A DNA stretch of 64,000 nt from Algoriphagus alkaliphilus (GTDB lineage Bacteria; Bacteroidota; Bacteroidia; Cytophagales; Cyclobacteriaceae): assembly GCF_900103735.1 (NCBI RefSeq), contig NZ_FMXE01000017.1:1-64000 (forward strand). The letters run 5' to 3'. Shown here piece after piece: positions 53,106 to 62,561 of the stretch. Position 1 is the stretch's first letter; each line of letters opens with the position of its first letter. Both the position numbers and the translations under genes were made by a program. Below the pieces are notes generated by a model. It saw nothing but the letters and a program-made list of their open reading frames with translations. It ran no database searches and was not told where the DNA came from.

Positions 53106-54317
53106 ATGTATAAAAAGGCATTTTCCATACTTGTCATAGGCATTATCGCCGGCTCTTTTCCAGTTTTCGGACAGGGAGTAGATACTACCTCCATATCCGA
53201 GCAGATCAAAACCGAGCGTGACAACCAGTTAAAAGAACTTAATGAGAAGCTGAAGCGAAACGAAGAAGAAGTCAATCGCCTGACGGATAAGCTTGCCGCA
53301 GCAGATAATCGCACTCAAACTGACAAGGAAAAAATCAATGACCTCGAAAAACTTCAAATAGCCTTGGACAACAGACTGAAATTCCTCGAAGAAGGTCCCA
53401 AAACGAAAATCAATCTCAACGGGCAACTTGCATTCACAGAGTTACTCAGCATACAACGGGACATTCAACCGCTTGACCTGTTTGTTTCCTCACAGACCTT
53501 TTACACCCAACTGGGAAACATTGGTAAAATCCAGAATTACAACACCTTCAACGCCTGGAAAAAAGACTACGACAACTGGTACAACCGACAGGGAAAAGAC
53601 GATCAAATGATGGAAGTGATCAACAGTTCATTGAATTTGATAAGCGCGGTTGGAAGCAATGTACCCCTCTACGGAACTATGGTAGCTACTGCCTCTTCCG
53701 GAATTACTGCTTTGATAACATCGATCGGCAAGAAGGAAAAAGACCTGAGCGAAAAAACTCCTGCCATGCTCAAACTCCTGAATGTCACCAGTCAGTTTGA
53801 AAATCAAAAAGCAATCATCGATCACGAATGGGCACAAATCAACAAGGAACTTGAACAGCTTCAAAAAGAGAATGCCGCCCTGCTCGAAGACCAAATGAAC
53901 TACTATGGCATCAGTATGCTGGAGTATAAAAGAAAATACATGAATGCCACTTTGGATATAGACCGGGAAACCTTCAAAAATGAATGCAGAAGGGCGATTT
54001 CCGATAAAATCACCCTACTCGAAAGCTCTCAAAGTACCAAAGGGAAATGGCTGGGTCAGGTGGAAACCTACATGTTCAAGGTTCAGTCACTCCGACTCCG
54101 GTTTGGACAGCTTACTTCCCGAATGCTGGTCAACATGGATCAATATGAAAACATCATCTCGGTATATTCAGACAGTACCCGATTCCCCGCAGAATTCACC
54201 ACCCAAATCAACGGGCTAAACAATTCCCTGAAAACTCTGAAAAATAAGTTTTACGCCTCTTATAATCCAGCTAAATACATTGAGGATTCTGCTGTGATGT
54301 ACATTGAGCGCCAATAG
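53106..54317 (+). CDS. Secreted coiled-coil protein with hydrophobic hairpin, function unknown
   Basis: A 403-residue protein I do not recognise. It has a cleavable signal peptide (MYKKAFSILVIGIIAGSFPVFGQ) and a strong heptad-rich coiled coil (about 28-97). A mixed segment follows, then a hydrophobic stretch of about 38 residues (171-208) that looks like two short helices joined by a SNVPLYG turn. Further long helices come after it (about 225-275 and 290-400). This layout, long helices around a hydrophobic hairpin in a secreted protein, recalls ClyA/HBL-type alpha-helical pore-forming toxins. I see no sequence motif that proves it; a cell-envelope structural protein is equally possible. It is a single gene divergent from the GH20 gene. 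Confidence 0.6.
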   Translation: MYKKAFSILVIGIIAGSFPVFGQGVDTTSISEQIKTERDNQLKELNEKLKRNEEEVNRLTDKLAAADNRTQTDKEKINDLEKLQIALDNRLKFLEEGPKTKINLNGQLAFTELLSIQRDIQPLDLFVSSQTFYTQLGNIGKIQNYNTFNAWKKDYDNWYNRQGKDDQMMEVINSSLNLISAVGSNVPLYGTMVATASSGITALITSIGKKEKDLSEKTPAMLKLLNVTSQFENQKAIIDHEWAQINKELEQLQKENAALLEDQMNYYGISMLEYKRKYMNATLDIDRETFKNECRRAISDKITLLESSQSTKGKWLGQVETYMFKVQSLRLRFGQLTSRMLVNMDQYENIISVYSDSTRFPAEFTTQINGLNNSLKTLKNKFYASYNPAKYIEDSAVMYIERQ

Positions 54318-54338
54318 AGAGGTGACATTTAGGGACGA

Positions 54339-54372
54339 AGACCTGCCAGGTTTTCAAAAACCTGGCAGGTCT
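54339..54372. repeat. AGACCTGCCAGG palindrome, copy 2
   Basis: AGACCTGCCAGGTTTT and AAAACCTGGCAGGTCT are perfect 16-bp arms around a two-base centre, 22 bp after the coiled-coil gene. It matches the copy at 50837-50868 apart from one base in the stem and the loop. Confidence 0.7.
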
Positions 54373-54515
54373 GAAACCAATAGGAATGGAGTGAAAGAAC
54401 CATTTATCCTATAAATCTCTAAAACGGTTGGGTTTTCTGCATTTTTCTTTAATTTTTATGTCAGAGTATAAGGATTATACCTAATTTCTCTTTTTCAAGT
54501 AACAAAACCCTCAAA

Positions 54516-55847
54516 ATGTTTACACTTCTAATTATACTGGTAGCTCTTGCCTTGATTTTGATTGCGATCATCAAGTTTGACATACACCCCTTCTTGGCAC
54601 TTTTTGTAGGTGCTATCATCTATGGCTTGATGATGGGCATGCCAACAGATTTGATTGTCAAGTCAATTTCAGAAGGGTTTGGAGGAGTCATGGGCAGCGT
54701 GGGGCTTTTGATCTTGTTGGGCGTGATTTTAGGGACATTTCTTGAAAAAACAGGTGGCGCTATGGTAATAGCCGAAAAGGTGTTGAAATGGGTAGGAGAA
54801 AAGTCGGTCAACCTTTCTTTAATCCTCAGCGGCTGGATTTTGTCTATCCCAGTATTTGGGGACAGCACCATCATCATGTTGAATCCGATTGCCAAATCAC
54901 TTTCCGCTAAAAGCACTATTTCTTATGCCGCAACCATCGTGGCAGTTTCCTTAGGCGCGATGGCAAGTCATTCTTTGGTACCCCCGACTCCAGGACCAAT
55001 TGCTACAGCCGGAATTTTAGGTGCGGACCTAGGTCAAGTGATCTTTTATGGGGGATTGGTTTCGCTAGTGACCCTCATTCCGCTATACTTTTTTGTCCAA
55101 AATTGGGTTACCAAAATCCCTTTAAGGCCCGTATTAGTTGCCAATGAAAAAGAACTAGACAGAAAGGACAGACCCAGCTTTTTTTCTTCATTACTACCTG
55201 TATTGATTCCATTGACCTTAATCATACTGGCCTCAATAGCCAATTATCCTTCCAAACCTCTTGGTGAAGGCAATTTTATTAAGGCTATTCAATTTTTGGG
55301 AACTCCGGTAATTGCTTTGCTGATCGGAGCAATTTTATCCTTTACTCTTCCCAAAAAATTTGACAGAAAACTCCTCTCGTCTTCAGGTTGGATTGGAGAA
55401 GCGATCTTACTTGCCGCTCCTGTCATTTTAATCACCGGTGCTGGAGCGGTTTTTGGAAAAATGCTCCAAAACTCCGGCGTGGGGGATCTGGTCACCTCCA
55501 CCATGAGCGATGCGAATTGGGGTATTTTCCTGCCTTTCCTCATTGCTTTTGGACTGAAAACCGCACAAGGTTCTACCACTGTAGCTATGATTACCACTGC
55601 ATCGATCATTGCTCCGATTTTGGGGCCGCTGGGATTAGATTCGGAGATCATGAAAGTCTTCTCGACAGTGGCCATCGGTGCAGGTGCATTGGCAATTTCT
55701 CATGCAAATGACAGCGGCTTTTGGGTAGTGACACAACTCTCTGGTATGACAACTAAGCAGGGAAATCTATCGCACAGTCTAGGTACTCTGATCGCTGGAG
55801 TGACATCCATTACGCTGGTTTATGTGCTGAGTTTGGTGGTAGGATAA
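54516..55847 (+). CDS. GntP-family gluconate/sugar-acid permease
   Basis: A 443-residue inner-membrane H+ symporter with about twelve hydrophobic segments. The GntP family traits are visible: FDIHPFLALFVGAIIYGLMMGMP at the N-terminus, GVILGTFLEKTGGAMVIAEKVL, SGWILSIPVFGDSTIIMLNPI, SLGAMASHSLVPPTPGPIATAGILGADLG, and AISHANDSGFWVVTQLSGMT near the C-terminus. Members import gluconate and related acids. The neighbouring SDR (gluconate 5-dehydrogenase-like), epimerase-type TIM barrel and cytochrome c protein suggest a sugar-acid uptake and oxidation locus, but the exact substrate is not shown. Confidence 0.93.
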   Translation: MFTLLIILVALALILIAIIKFDIHPFLALFVGAIIYGLMMGMPTDLIVKSISEGFGGVMGSVGLLILLGVILGTFLEKTGGAMVIAEKVLKWVGEKSVNLSLILSGWILSIPVFGDSTIIMLNPIAKSLSAKSTISYAATIVAVSLGAMASHSLVPPTPGPIATAGILGADLGQVIFYGGLVSLVTLIPLYFFVQNWVTKIPLRPVLVANEKELDRKDRPSFFSSLLPVLIPLTLIILASIANYPSKPLGEGNFIKAIQFLGTPVIALLIGAILSFTLPKKFDRKLLSSSGWIGEAILLAAPVILITGAGAVFGKMLQNSGVGDLVTSTMSDANWGIFLPFLIAFGLKTAQGSTTVAMITTASIIAPILGPLGLDSEIMKVFSTVAIGAGALAISHANDSGFWVVTQLSGMTTKQGNLSHSLGTLIAGVTSITLVYVLSLVVG

Positions 55848-56045
55848 ATGTCGGGTGTCGGATGACTGATGTGTGGACCCCGCTTTATCATTCGATTTTT
55901 ATTGTTGACCGATGACCGATGACAATGTGGAGTCTTAAATTCATTATTCAATGCCTGACTTCCGGCGGAAGGTTAAGCGTTCGATATTCGATATTTCTTG
56001 TTTTGAATAATCCAAAACCACTAAGAACTCTTAAAAACTTAGACT

Positions 56046-56076
56046 TGCAGATTAGAAGGTGAACTTCTAATCTGCA
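56046..56076. repeat. Long hairpin GCAGATTAGAAG / CTTCTAATCTGC
   Basis: A perfect 12-bp stem (13 with the flanking T-A pair) around the loop GTGAA. The loop resembles the GGTGAA apex of the REPIN at 119-250. It lies in the 277-bp gap between the convergent gntP-like and SDR genes. Confidence 0.5.
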
Positions 56077-56124
56077 GAGATTTTCCAGTAATCATTTGAG
56101 ATTTCTCACCTCATACTTCTTACT

Positions 56125-56919
56125 TTATCTCGCCGTCCAGCCCCCATCCACAGTCAGCATCGATCCAACGAGGTAAGTCCCCGCATCCGAAGCCAAGAAA
56201 ATCGCAGCGCCCTGAATTTCTTTCAGTTCGCCCCAACGACCCAAGGCAGTCGCACCAACTACGAACTTTTTCCCTTCCTCTGTATCCGCTATCGGAAGAT
56301 TCATCTCAGTCAAAAATGGCCCCGGGCAAATCGCATTTACGGTTATATTCCATGGTGCCAATTCCAAAGCCAAAGCCCGGGTCATCTGCACCACCGCTCC
56401 CTTGCTCGAAGCATAAGGGGTTCGGTTAGAAAGCCCCACCAAGCCTAATGTACTCGCAAGATTGATGATTGCGCCTTTGTTATTCTCCTTCATATAGGGA
56501 GTCACTGCACGATTGGCCAACCAGGTTCCGGTGACATTTACGTCCATTACTTTGGTGAAGTCTTCATAGCTCAACTCATCGATTGCACCACGGATATTGA
56601 TTCCTGCTGAATTAATCAGGATGTCGATTGATCCAAAAGCCTCGAACGCAGTTTTTGCCATTGCTTCCATAGCGAGTTTATCCACGACATCACCTGCAAA
56701 AGTCATCGCTTTGACACCATATTTCTCGGCAATCTCAGCGGCAGCAGCATCACCATCAGAAGCTTTGCGGCTGACCAGCATTACATTGGCACCAGCTGAG
56801 GCCAGTCCGGCAGCCATAGCTAACCCTAGGCCTTTGGTGCCTCCGGTGATAATGGCAGATTTACCTTTGAGTGAAAAAAGAGCGATTCCGGGAAGTTGGG
56901 AGAGGTCGAATTGGGACAT
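56125..56919 (-). CDS. SDR-family dehydrogenase, gluconate 5-dehydrogenase/2-deoxy-gluconate 3-dehydrogenase-like
   Basis: A cytoplasmic NAD(P)-dependent oxidoreductase of 264 residues. It shows the cofactor motif TGGTKGLG (about 24-31), LINSAG (NNAG position, about 99-104), catalytic Ser in NLASTLG and Y-x-x-x-K in YASSKGA (about 165-171), and the PGPF.TEMN loop. Sequence style fits the gluconate 5-dehydrogenase group. The start at 56919 (MSQFDLSQLPG) is preferred: an ATG 47 codons upstream would run through a dispersed repeat. It is convergent with the gntP-like permease and probably acts on the same sugar acids. Confidence 0.9.
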   Translation of the reverse strand: MSQFDLSQLPGIALFSLKGKSAIITGGTKGLGLAMAAGLASAGANVMLVSRKASDGDAAAAEIAEKYGVKAMTFAGDVVDKLAMEAMAKTAFEAFGSIDILINSAGINIRGAIDELSYEDFTKVMDVNVTGTWLANRAVTPYMKENNKGAIINLASTLGLVGLSNRTPYASSKGAVVQMTRALALELAPWNITVNAICPGPFLTEMNLPIADTEEGKKFVVGATALGRWGELKEIQGAAIFLASDAGTYLVGSMLTVDGGWTAR

Positions 56920-57011
56920 GGTTTTGTTTTTTGAATTTGTAAATATGGTATTTTGATTATCCGCAATCCTGCCAGTAAGAAAGATTAGGCTATATAAAGT
57001 TGCGGATAATC

Positions 57012-57040
57012 GTCCACAGACGACTGTCAACAGTCCACAG
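57012..57040. repeat. 29-bp dispersed repeat, copy 2 (inverted)
   Basis: Exact reverse complement of 4792-4820. It lies about 90 bp upstream of the SDR start codon. Confidence 0.6.
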
Positions 57041-57186
57041 CTCGTTTTTTGGAACTTCAAACCTTATTTTATTTTGCTACTGGCAAGAAAGCGGACATAC
57101 ATATATGGTAAAGAGTAAGTCGTAAGTAGTTAGTAAAGTCCATGGCTCCTACTCACCACTTACTTCTCACAACTTACATTGAATTT

Positions 57187-58290
57187 CTACAGGAGTTCAC
57201 TTTTCGAAAAGGCAAGGCATTTGACCACATTCTCCTCTTCGAAAGCAAGTTTTTCTTCGGGGTTCAGGTTTTTGACTTCAGGAAGTGCCCCGGGATAAGG
57301 TTCGTCACGTACCAACCTCAGGATTTTTGCCAGATCCTGTGCGGATGGATTTTCAAAGGTTGTCCAATAGCTTTCTTCCAAACAGGGGATTTGCAAAGGA
57401 TCTCGGGTAATCATTTCCAGACTGAAAGTCACGGCAGGATTATACTTTTGGCACAAGGTTACAGCTTCTTTTAAATCTACAATTCCAGTCCCCAGTGGCA
57501 CCTCAGATAGCAGAAATCCATCCGAGTATGCTTTTACTCCCATATCTTTCACATGGGTGGAAAACGCAAAAGGAGCCAAGGTCCGGATCACTTGCATCGG
57601 TTCTTCGAGCAGGGACACATTATTCCCAAAGTCCAAGGTCACTCCCACCCATTCGCTGCCAAAGCTTTGAATGAGATGAGCGAGTTCGGCAGCTGTCCAA
57701 TCCTTATGATTCTCCACAGCTAGCTTCACTTGGTGTTTTCGGGCAATCGGTTCCGCCAGCTGAAGTGCCTTCGTTGAGTTTATTTTGAATTCATTCCACT
57801 CCTGTTTCAACTTGAAATTTTCATAGCGTCGACCGCTTAGACAAACGGTCCTCAAAATACTTACCCCTGCCTCTTTGGCCAAAAGCACCTCTTTTTCAAA
57901 CCTCGAAATATCAGCTGCATTTTTAGGAAGACCGATGCTACCCTCCAAATACATTCCTAAATTCTCACGCTCATCCCGGACTTTTCTGGCGAAGTCTTCC
58001 GCCCAACCACTTACTGTCGTCTGAATCCCTCCAGCACCTATGGAATGACAATGCCGCATGAAATCCAGTGCATCTTGGAATCCGGGATACTTGGTGCTTT
58101 CCACTTTGGAACCATAGCGAATCCCATAGGAATGGACCACAACTCCCATCGGCACGCCTTTTAAGCTTTCTGGCAAAGCCGAAAATGGAAAAGCCATGGC
58201 AGCCGCGGCTAGTCCTGATTTTCTCAAAAACTCCCTCCTACCGGAGGAAAATTCTTTATTGCTAACAATGGACTTCATTGACTGGGACAT
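57187..58290 (-). CDS. Tat-exported sugar phosphate isomerase/epimerase-type TIM-barrel protein
   Basis: A 367-residue protein of the AP-endonuclease-2/xylose isomerase-like TIM-barrel family, with a twin-arginine signal (SSGRREFLRKSGLAAAAMAFPF, about 15-36). Strand-end residues typical of the metal site are seen: LAVENHKDW (Glu, about 213), GVTLDFGNN (Asp), STHVKDMG (His and Asp) and the terminal VTFSLEMITRDPL (Glu). It lies 6 bp after the cytochrome c lipoprotein gene, so both form one unit. Exported members of this family often act on oxidised sugars; the name isomerase is by fold only. Confidence 0.85.
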   Translation of the reverse strand: MSQSMKSIVSNKEFSSGRREFLRKSGLAAAAMAFPFSALPESLKGVPMGVVVHSYGIRYGSKVESTKYPGFQDALDFMRHCHSIGAGGIQTTVSGWAEDFARKVRDERENLGMYLEGSIGLPKNAADISRFEKEVLLAKEAGVSILRTVCLSGRRYENFKLKQEWNEFKINSTKALQLAEPIARKHQVKLAVENHKDWTAAELAHLIQSFGSEWVGVTLDFGNNVSLLEEPMQVIRTLAPFAFSTHVKDMGVKAYSDGFLLSEVPLGTGIVDLKEAVTLCQKYNPAVTFSLEMITRDPLQIPCLEESYWTTFENPSAQDLAKILRLVRDEPYPGALPEVKNLNPEEKLAFEEENVVKCLAFSKSELL

Positions 58291-58296
58291 TTTTGG

Positions 58297-60846
58297 TTAG
58301 GGTTTGGAATTTGCTATGAGCGCTTCCATGTGCTTATTGAGTTCTGCAGCAGACCAAGGATACACCCTGCCCTGATTCAGGTGCCGGGTGGAACCTACAG
58401 TCCTACCGGTGACAGGTGGAGCTTCATTGCCCCATTCATTTCGAATGTAGGTAAGAATAGAGGCAATTACCGCATCATCCATCGTCGAATGGGAAGGCAT
58501 TACCGGCAAAATCTCCGGTGCATCGTATTTTTTCCCGGCCACTTCGATTGGGCCTTCCAATCCATGAAGCATAATCAGCGAAAGCCGAACCTCGTCTCCA
58601 ACCACCCACTCAGAACCTGCCAAGGGCGGCCCCATTCGAGCGGCACCTTTTCCGTTGTTTCCATGGCATCCTGCACAGGAGACCAAATACTTCTGGCGTC
58701 CGTCGGCAAATTGCTTCATGGCTTTTTCATCCAGATTCCCGGTGGAAATTACTTTTGCGGAAGGCTGATAGCCAGGCCAGGAGAAAAGTCGCTTCAGCAT
58801 TGCCGTTCTATTCTGATCAATGGGCAAATCATTCCGTTTGAATATGGAAGGTTCGCTTTGTAATACCACCAGGCCGGGTTTATCAATATCCCCTGCCTGA
58901 ATAGCCATACCTGCAAGGATGACAGATTCCTTCCATCCCATTTCCTTTGAATCCGAAATAGCCAAAAGTCCACTAATCTCTGACGGCTCGCTGTTAGTTA
59001 TGATGGCTGAGGTGAGCATTTCCAGGAAAACTTCCCGATCAGGATTGGCCTCTGTCCAGGTTTTATTAGCCATCAGTTTTTGTAAAAAATGATACTCTTC
59101 ATCCTCCAGACTACTCATAGCGGCATCCCGTATCAAGGCTAAATGACCATAGTTCTCGATGATTTGGCTTAATAAATCGGTTTTGGCTTCGTGTGAAAAA
59201 ATCTCCGAACTCAGCGCCAATTGTAGCGCAACTTTATCGGAAGCTTTGCCTGCCAGATCAACTGCGACAGCTTCCAGTCGGCGCAAAATCCCGGGATCAT
59301 TCACAGCTGAATTTTCTAATTGTCTAAGCGCTGTAGTTTTGAGCAGGTCATCCCCATTTTTCGATACTTCGAGCAAAAGCGCAGGATTAACTTTCCCCAT
59401 TCCTTCCAATGTCCAAAGTGCATGAAATCGCCCTAACTCAGATTTTCCGTTTTTCACCAGATCTTCTAGAGGCCCTACAGCATTGGGATCATTTTTTTCT
59501 ACCAAAAGCCGCTGTGCCATATCCCTAAACCAGCCGTCTTGGTGGGAAAGGTATCGGACTAAGTCCTGAATGCTTGCTTGAGAAAGCTTTGGAATCTGTT
59601 TGGAAGCAAACCCTTTCGGTACAACTCTCCAAATTCGCCCCATATGGCCAGGCGAATCCAAACCGCGCTTTAAGGTTTGCTCCTTCAGATAGGGAGTCAT
59701 ATAAGAGCCATGCTGCACGATTCCCTGGTACATATCGGCAAGGTAAAAACCGCCATCCGGCCCAACCGCAGCATGCACCGGACGGAATCGCTCATCGGTG
59801 GAAGCAAAAAATTCAATGCCTGGATTGGGGTCATGTGCCTCCAGAAAAACTCCTTTTTCGGTCACCACATTCCGCTTGACAAGATTTCCGGCATTTTCTA
59901 GCACGAAGATATTCCCATAATATTCCTTGGGGAAAAGCTGACTGCGATAGACCGTCGGTGCACAGGCTGAAGTAAATTCAATAAGACGACCGGCAGAATC
60001 CAGCGTACCGGGAATATACCCTCTGTTTACGGCGGGATTGGATCGGATGGGAAATACCTTTCGATCGATTGTCAGGCCATGGTCTATGCCGGTGGAAGGC
60101 TTGTGGTTTTTATTTCGGGATAAATAATTGGCTGGCACAAGATCGCCGTGAAGTTGGGACCAGTTGTAATTGTAAATCAAACGACCCTGATCATCCTGAG
60201 AAATTCCCCATTGTCCACGAAACTCGGTAGTGTCGCGAATCCAAGTCCCGTCTTGAAATCGATACCGAAGACGTGACTTGGCACTATAATACCAATTGTC
60301 GGAATTCCGCACAAAACCATTGTCGGAATGCTCGGGAATTCCATTAGCCGAATAGGTCGAATCCAGTAAAATTTTGGAATCCGCTTTCCAGTCTCCATCG
60401 AGGTCTTGGGTGATCCATAGCTTATTATTCTCTGCTATCAAGGCTCCGTTTTTGAACAGACCCAAGGCTCTCGGCATAATCAGAGAATCCAGATACACCG
60501 TCCGCTTGTCCATCAGCCCATCGCCGTCGGTATCCTCCAGGATTGCGACAGAACCAACAGGTTGCTTCTCCTCCGAACCTTCAATATCACTCATGTAGCC
60601 GCGCATTTCTACCACCCAAAGCCGTCCGTCTTCGTCAAACTGAATGATTACAGGAGATTCGACTAACGGTTCTGAAGCCACTAACTGAACTTCAAATCCG
60701 GATTCAATTTGAAAAGTTTTCAATTCCTCCTCTGCAGTCCGGGCAGGACTATCGGTTGTTTCCGGAAGAGGTCCGGACTCTTTACAGGAAAAACAAAGCA
60801 ACACACCAACCGCACAAGTCAACAGGGCACTTCGAAACATAGTCAA
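58297..60846 (-). CDS. DUF7133/PVC-type dehydrogenase-like lipoprotein with C-terminal cytochrome c
   Basis: An 849-residue exported lipoprotein (lipobox LLCFSC, Cys about 21). The first ~400 residues form a propeller of the 'membrane-bound dehydrogenase' type seen in Planctomycetes and Bacteroidota, with DEDGRLWVVEMRGYMSDIEGS, LEDTDGDGLMDKRTVYLDSL and FRPVHAAVGPDGGFYLADMYQGIVQH. Residues about 420-690 look like HEAT-type helices. A c-type cytochrome domain follows (about 730-815) with the haem motif CAGCH and a later Met in LPVMPSHSTMDD. It should pass electrons from sugar or sugar-acid oxidation to the respiratory chain. The epimerase-type gene follows by 6 bp. Substrate unknown. Confidence 0.87.
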   Translation of the reverse strand: MTMFRSALLTCAVGVLLCFSCKESGPLPETTDSPARTAEEELKTFQIESGFEVQLVASEPLVESPVIIQFDEDGRLWVVEMRGYMSDIEGSEEKQPVGSVAILEDTDGDGLMDKRTVYLDSLIMPRALGLFKNGALIAENNKLWITQDLDGDWKADSKILLDSTYSANGIPEHSDNGFVRNSDNWYYSAKSRLRYRFQDGTWIRDTTEFRGQWGISQDDQGRLIYNYNWSQLHGDLVPANYLSRNKNHKPSTGIDHGLTIDRKVFPIRSNPAVNRGYIPGTLDSAGRLIEFTSACAPTVYRSQLFPKEYYGNIFVLENAGNLVKRNVVTEKGVFLEAHDPNPGIEFFASTDERFRPVHAAVGPDGGFYLADMYQGIVQHGSYMTPYLKEQTLKRGLDSPGHMGRIWRVVPKGFASKQIPKLSQASIQDLVRYLSHQDGWFRDMAQRLLVEKNDPNAVGPLEDLVKNGKSELGRFHALWTLEGMGKVNPALLLEVSKNGDDLLKTTALRQLENSAVNDPGILRRLEAVAVDLAGKASDKVALQLALSSEIFSHEAKTDLLSQIIENYGHLALIRDAAMSSLEDEEYHFLQKLMANKTWTEANPDREVFLEMLTSAIITNSEPSEISGLLAISDSKEMGWKESVILAGMAIQAGDIDKPGLVVLQSEPSIFKRNDLPIDQNRTAMLKRLFSWPGYQPSAKVISTGNLDEKAMKQFADGRQKYLVSCAGCHGNNGKGAARMGPPLAGSEWVVGDEVRLSLIMLHGLEGPIEVAGKKYDAPEILPVMPSHSTMDDAVIASILTYIRNEWGNEAPPVTGRTVGSTRHLNQGRVYPWSAAELNKHMEALIANSKP

Positions 60847-61231
60847 TCAGGTATTTTGGGTTTGAGCAAATGAGGAAGAAAGAATCCAACGCATTCAGGA
60901 GCATTTTCAATTTGGTTTTTATTCTTCTGATTTACAAGATCAAATCATCAAATGGAAGCATTCAAATTTGCAAGGGCAAAGTTTGGTTCACTAGACAGGA
61001 AAAAGGAAGCCATTTGCGGACTTCTCCTAACTTTGCAGAAACATAGTACCAGCATTTCCGCTTTTTACCAGTAATTTTAATAACTAATAAAAAATCCTCA
61101 AACTCTGAAATTTGGCCTACTTCGGTCATCCCTGCCCTGCCGACAGGCGGGGGTCATCCAAAATCGGACAAACGATGATCAAGGCAATAGGACCAACTGA
61201 CATAATTACGGATAACCACAAAATAACACCT
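60847..61231. other. Intergenic region with a small GC-rich palindrome
   Basis: A divergent 385-bp gap. The only structure I see is CCTGCC-GAC-AGGCGGG near 61135-61151, like the CCTGCC palindrome at 22777-22795. Open frames running through it into the helicase gene lack a convincing start. Confidence 0.35.
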
Positions 61232-62380
61232 ATGAATTTTTCCGACTTAGGACTGTCAAAAGATCTGCTTAGCTCAATCGAACGTGCAAAATATGAAAGC
61301 CCCTATCCCATACAGATTGATGCCATTCCTGCAATACTTCAGCAAAAAGACATCCTTGGACTAGCTCCCACAGGCTCGGGAAAAACAGCAGCTTACATTC
61401 TACCGATTCTTCAGCGATTGCTTCCAAAAGAAGCCCCAAGGGAGCGTTTTATTCCGGTTTTGGTGATTGTTCCGACCCGTGAACTTGCGGTACAGGTCGC
61501 AGAGGTGACTGAAAATTTCAGCCGCTTTTTGCCGCGAAAAATCAAATCCATGGCAGTGTTTGGCGGTGTCTCGATCAATCCTCAAATGATGAATCTTCAT
61601 GGTGTGGAGATCCTGATTGCCACTCCCGGACGCTTGATTGACTTGCTTGGCAGGAATGCTTTGGGTATTTCCAGAATACACACGCTGGTGCTGGACGAAG
61701 CTGACAAAGTGCTGAATATGGGTTTTCGCGAAGAAGTGGAGCATATTCTGGAGCTTTTGCCAAGTCGGAGACAAAACATCCTTTTTTCGGCCACCACAGA
61801 TAATGAAGTCGATGTATTGATCCAAAAACTACTCAAGGATCCTGTCAGAATTCAGGTGGAAGGGGACAATTTCACCCCTGATTTGATTGATCAAAAAGCC
61901 TATCGGGTCAGTCCTGAAAACAAGGGTCCTTTTCTCCGCCAATTAATCAATTCCGGCCACTGGAGTCAGATTTTGGTGTTTGCTTCATCTATTCGAACGG
62001 CTGATAATGTGGCAACGAAGCTCAGTAAAAACGGGATTGAAGCAGTGGCTTTCCATGGAGACAAAAGTCAGGGAGCACGAACCGAGGCATTGGCACGATT
62101 CAAATCCGGCAAGTCCCGAGTATTGGTGGCAACAGATCTAGCTGCTCGGGGTATTGACATTCAGTTTCTGCCCTTGGTGATCAATTACGAATTGCCCCGC
62201 TCACCCAAAGATTACATCCATCGCATCGGCCGAACTGGTCGTGCCGGAGCGACCGGAGAAGCTATTTCGCTCATCACTCCTGAGGAATTGCATCACTTCA
62301 AAGTGATACAAAAGAAAATGGGAAAGCGGGTGTTGTTGTTGGAGTCGGAGAATTTTGGGAAAAATGAGGAGGAATCTTAA
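61232..62380 (+). CDS. DEAD-box RNA helicase, RhlE-like
   Basis: An ATP-dependent RNA helicase of 382 residues. All core motifs are present: Q motif YESPYPIQIDAI, Walker A APTGSGKTAA (about 43-52), PTRELAVQV, TPGRLID, motif II LDEADKVLNMGF (DEAD), SAT, the FASS.RTAD and ARGIDIQ elements, and motif VI HRIGRTGRAG. It lacks a long basic C-terminal tail, so it is a minimal RhlE-type enzyme; the last residues ESENFGKNEEES are acidic. The start at 61232 (MNFSDLGLSK) is the family's usual N-terminus. It is likely involved in RNA folding or ribosome assembly; cold-induction is a family-level possibility. Confidence 0.93.
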   Translation: MNFSDLGLSKDLLSSIERAKYESPYPIQIDAIPAILQQKDILGLAPTGSGKTAAYILPILQRLLPKEAPRERFIPVLVIVPTRELAVQVAEVTENFSRFLPRKIKSMAVFGGVSINPQMMNLHGVEILIATPGRLIDLLGRNALGISRIHTLVLDEADKVLNMGFREEVEHILELLPSRRQNILFSATTDNEVDVLIQKLLKDPVRIQVEGDNFTPDLIDQKAYRVSPENKGPFLRQLINSGHWSQILVFASSIRTADNVATKLSKNGIEAVAFHGDKSQGARTEALARFKSGKSRVLVATDLAARGIDIQFLPLVINYELPRSPKDYIHRIGRTGRAGATGEAISLITPEELHHFKVIQKKMGKRVLLLESENFGKNEEES

Positions 62381-62561
62381 CAACAATCCCTAAAACTAAC
62401 TGCTAAAATCCCCCTTACCCCCTTTGACAAAGCGTAATATTGCAAACCAAAATCCCGGAATAAAGGGGGAGTAGCGTCCAATTGAACTTCTAACGACAGA
62501 ACCACTTTCCAACCACCTGCTCCCATTCCTCCTTACTTCCAAACATCCATACTTCCTTACC

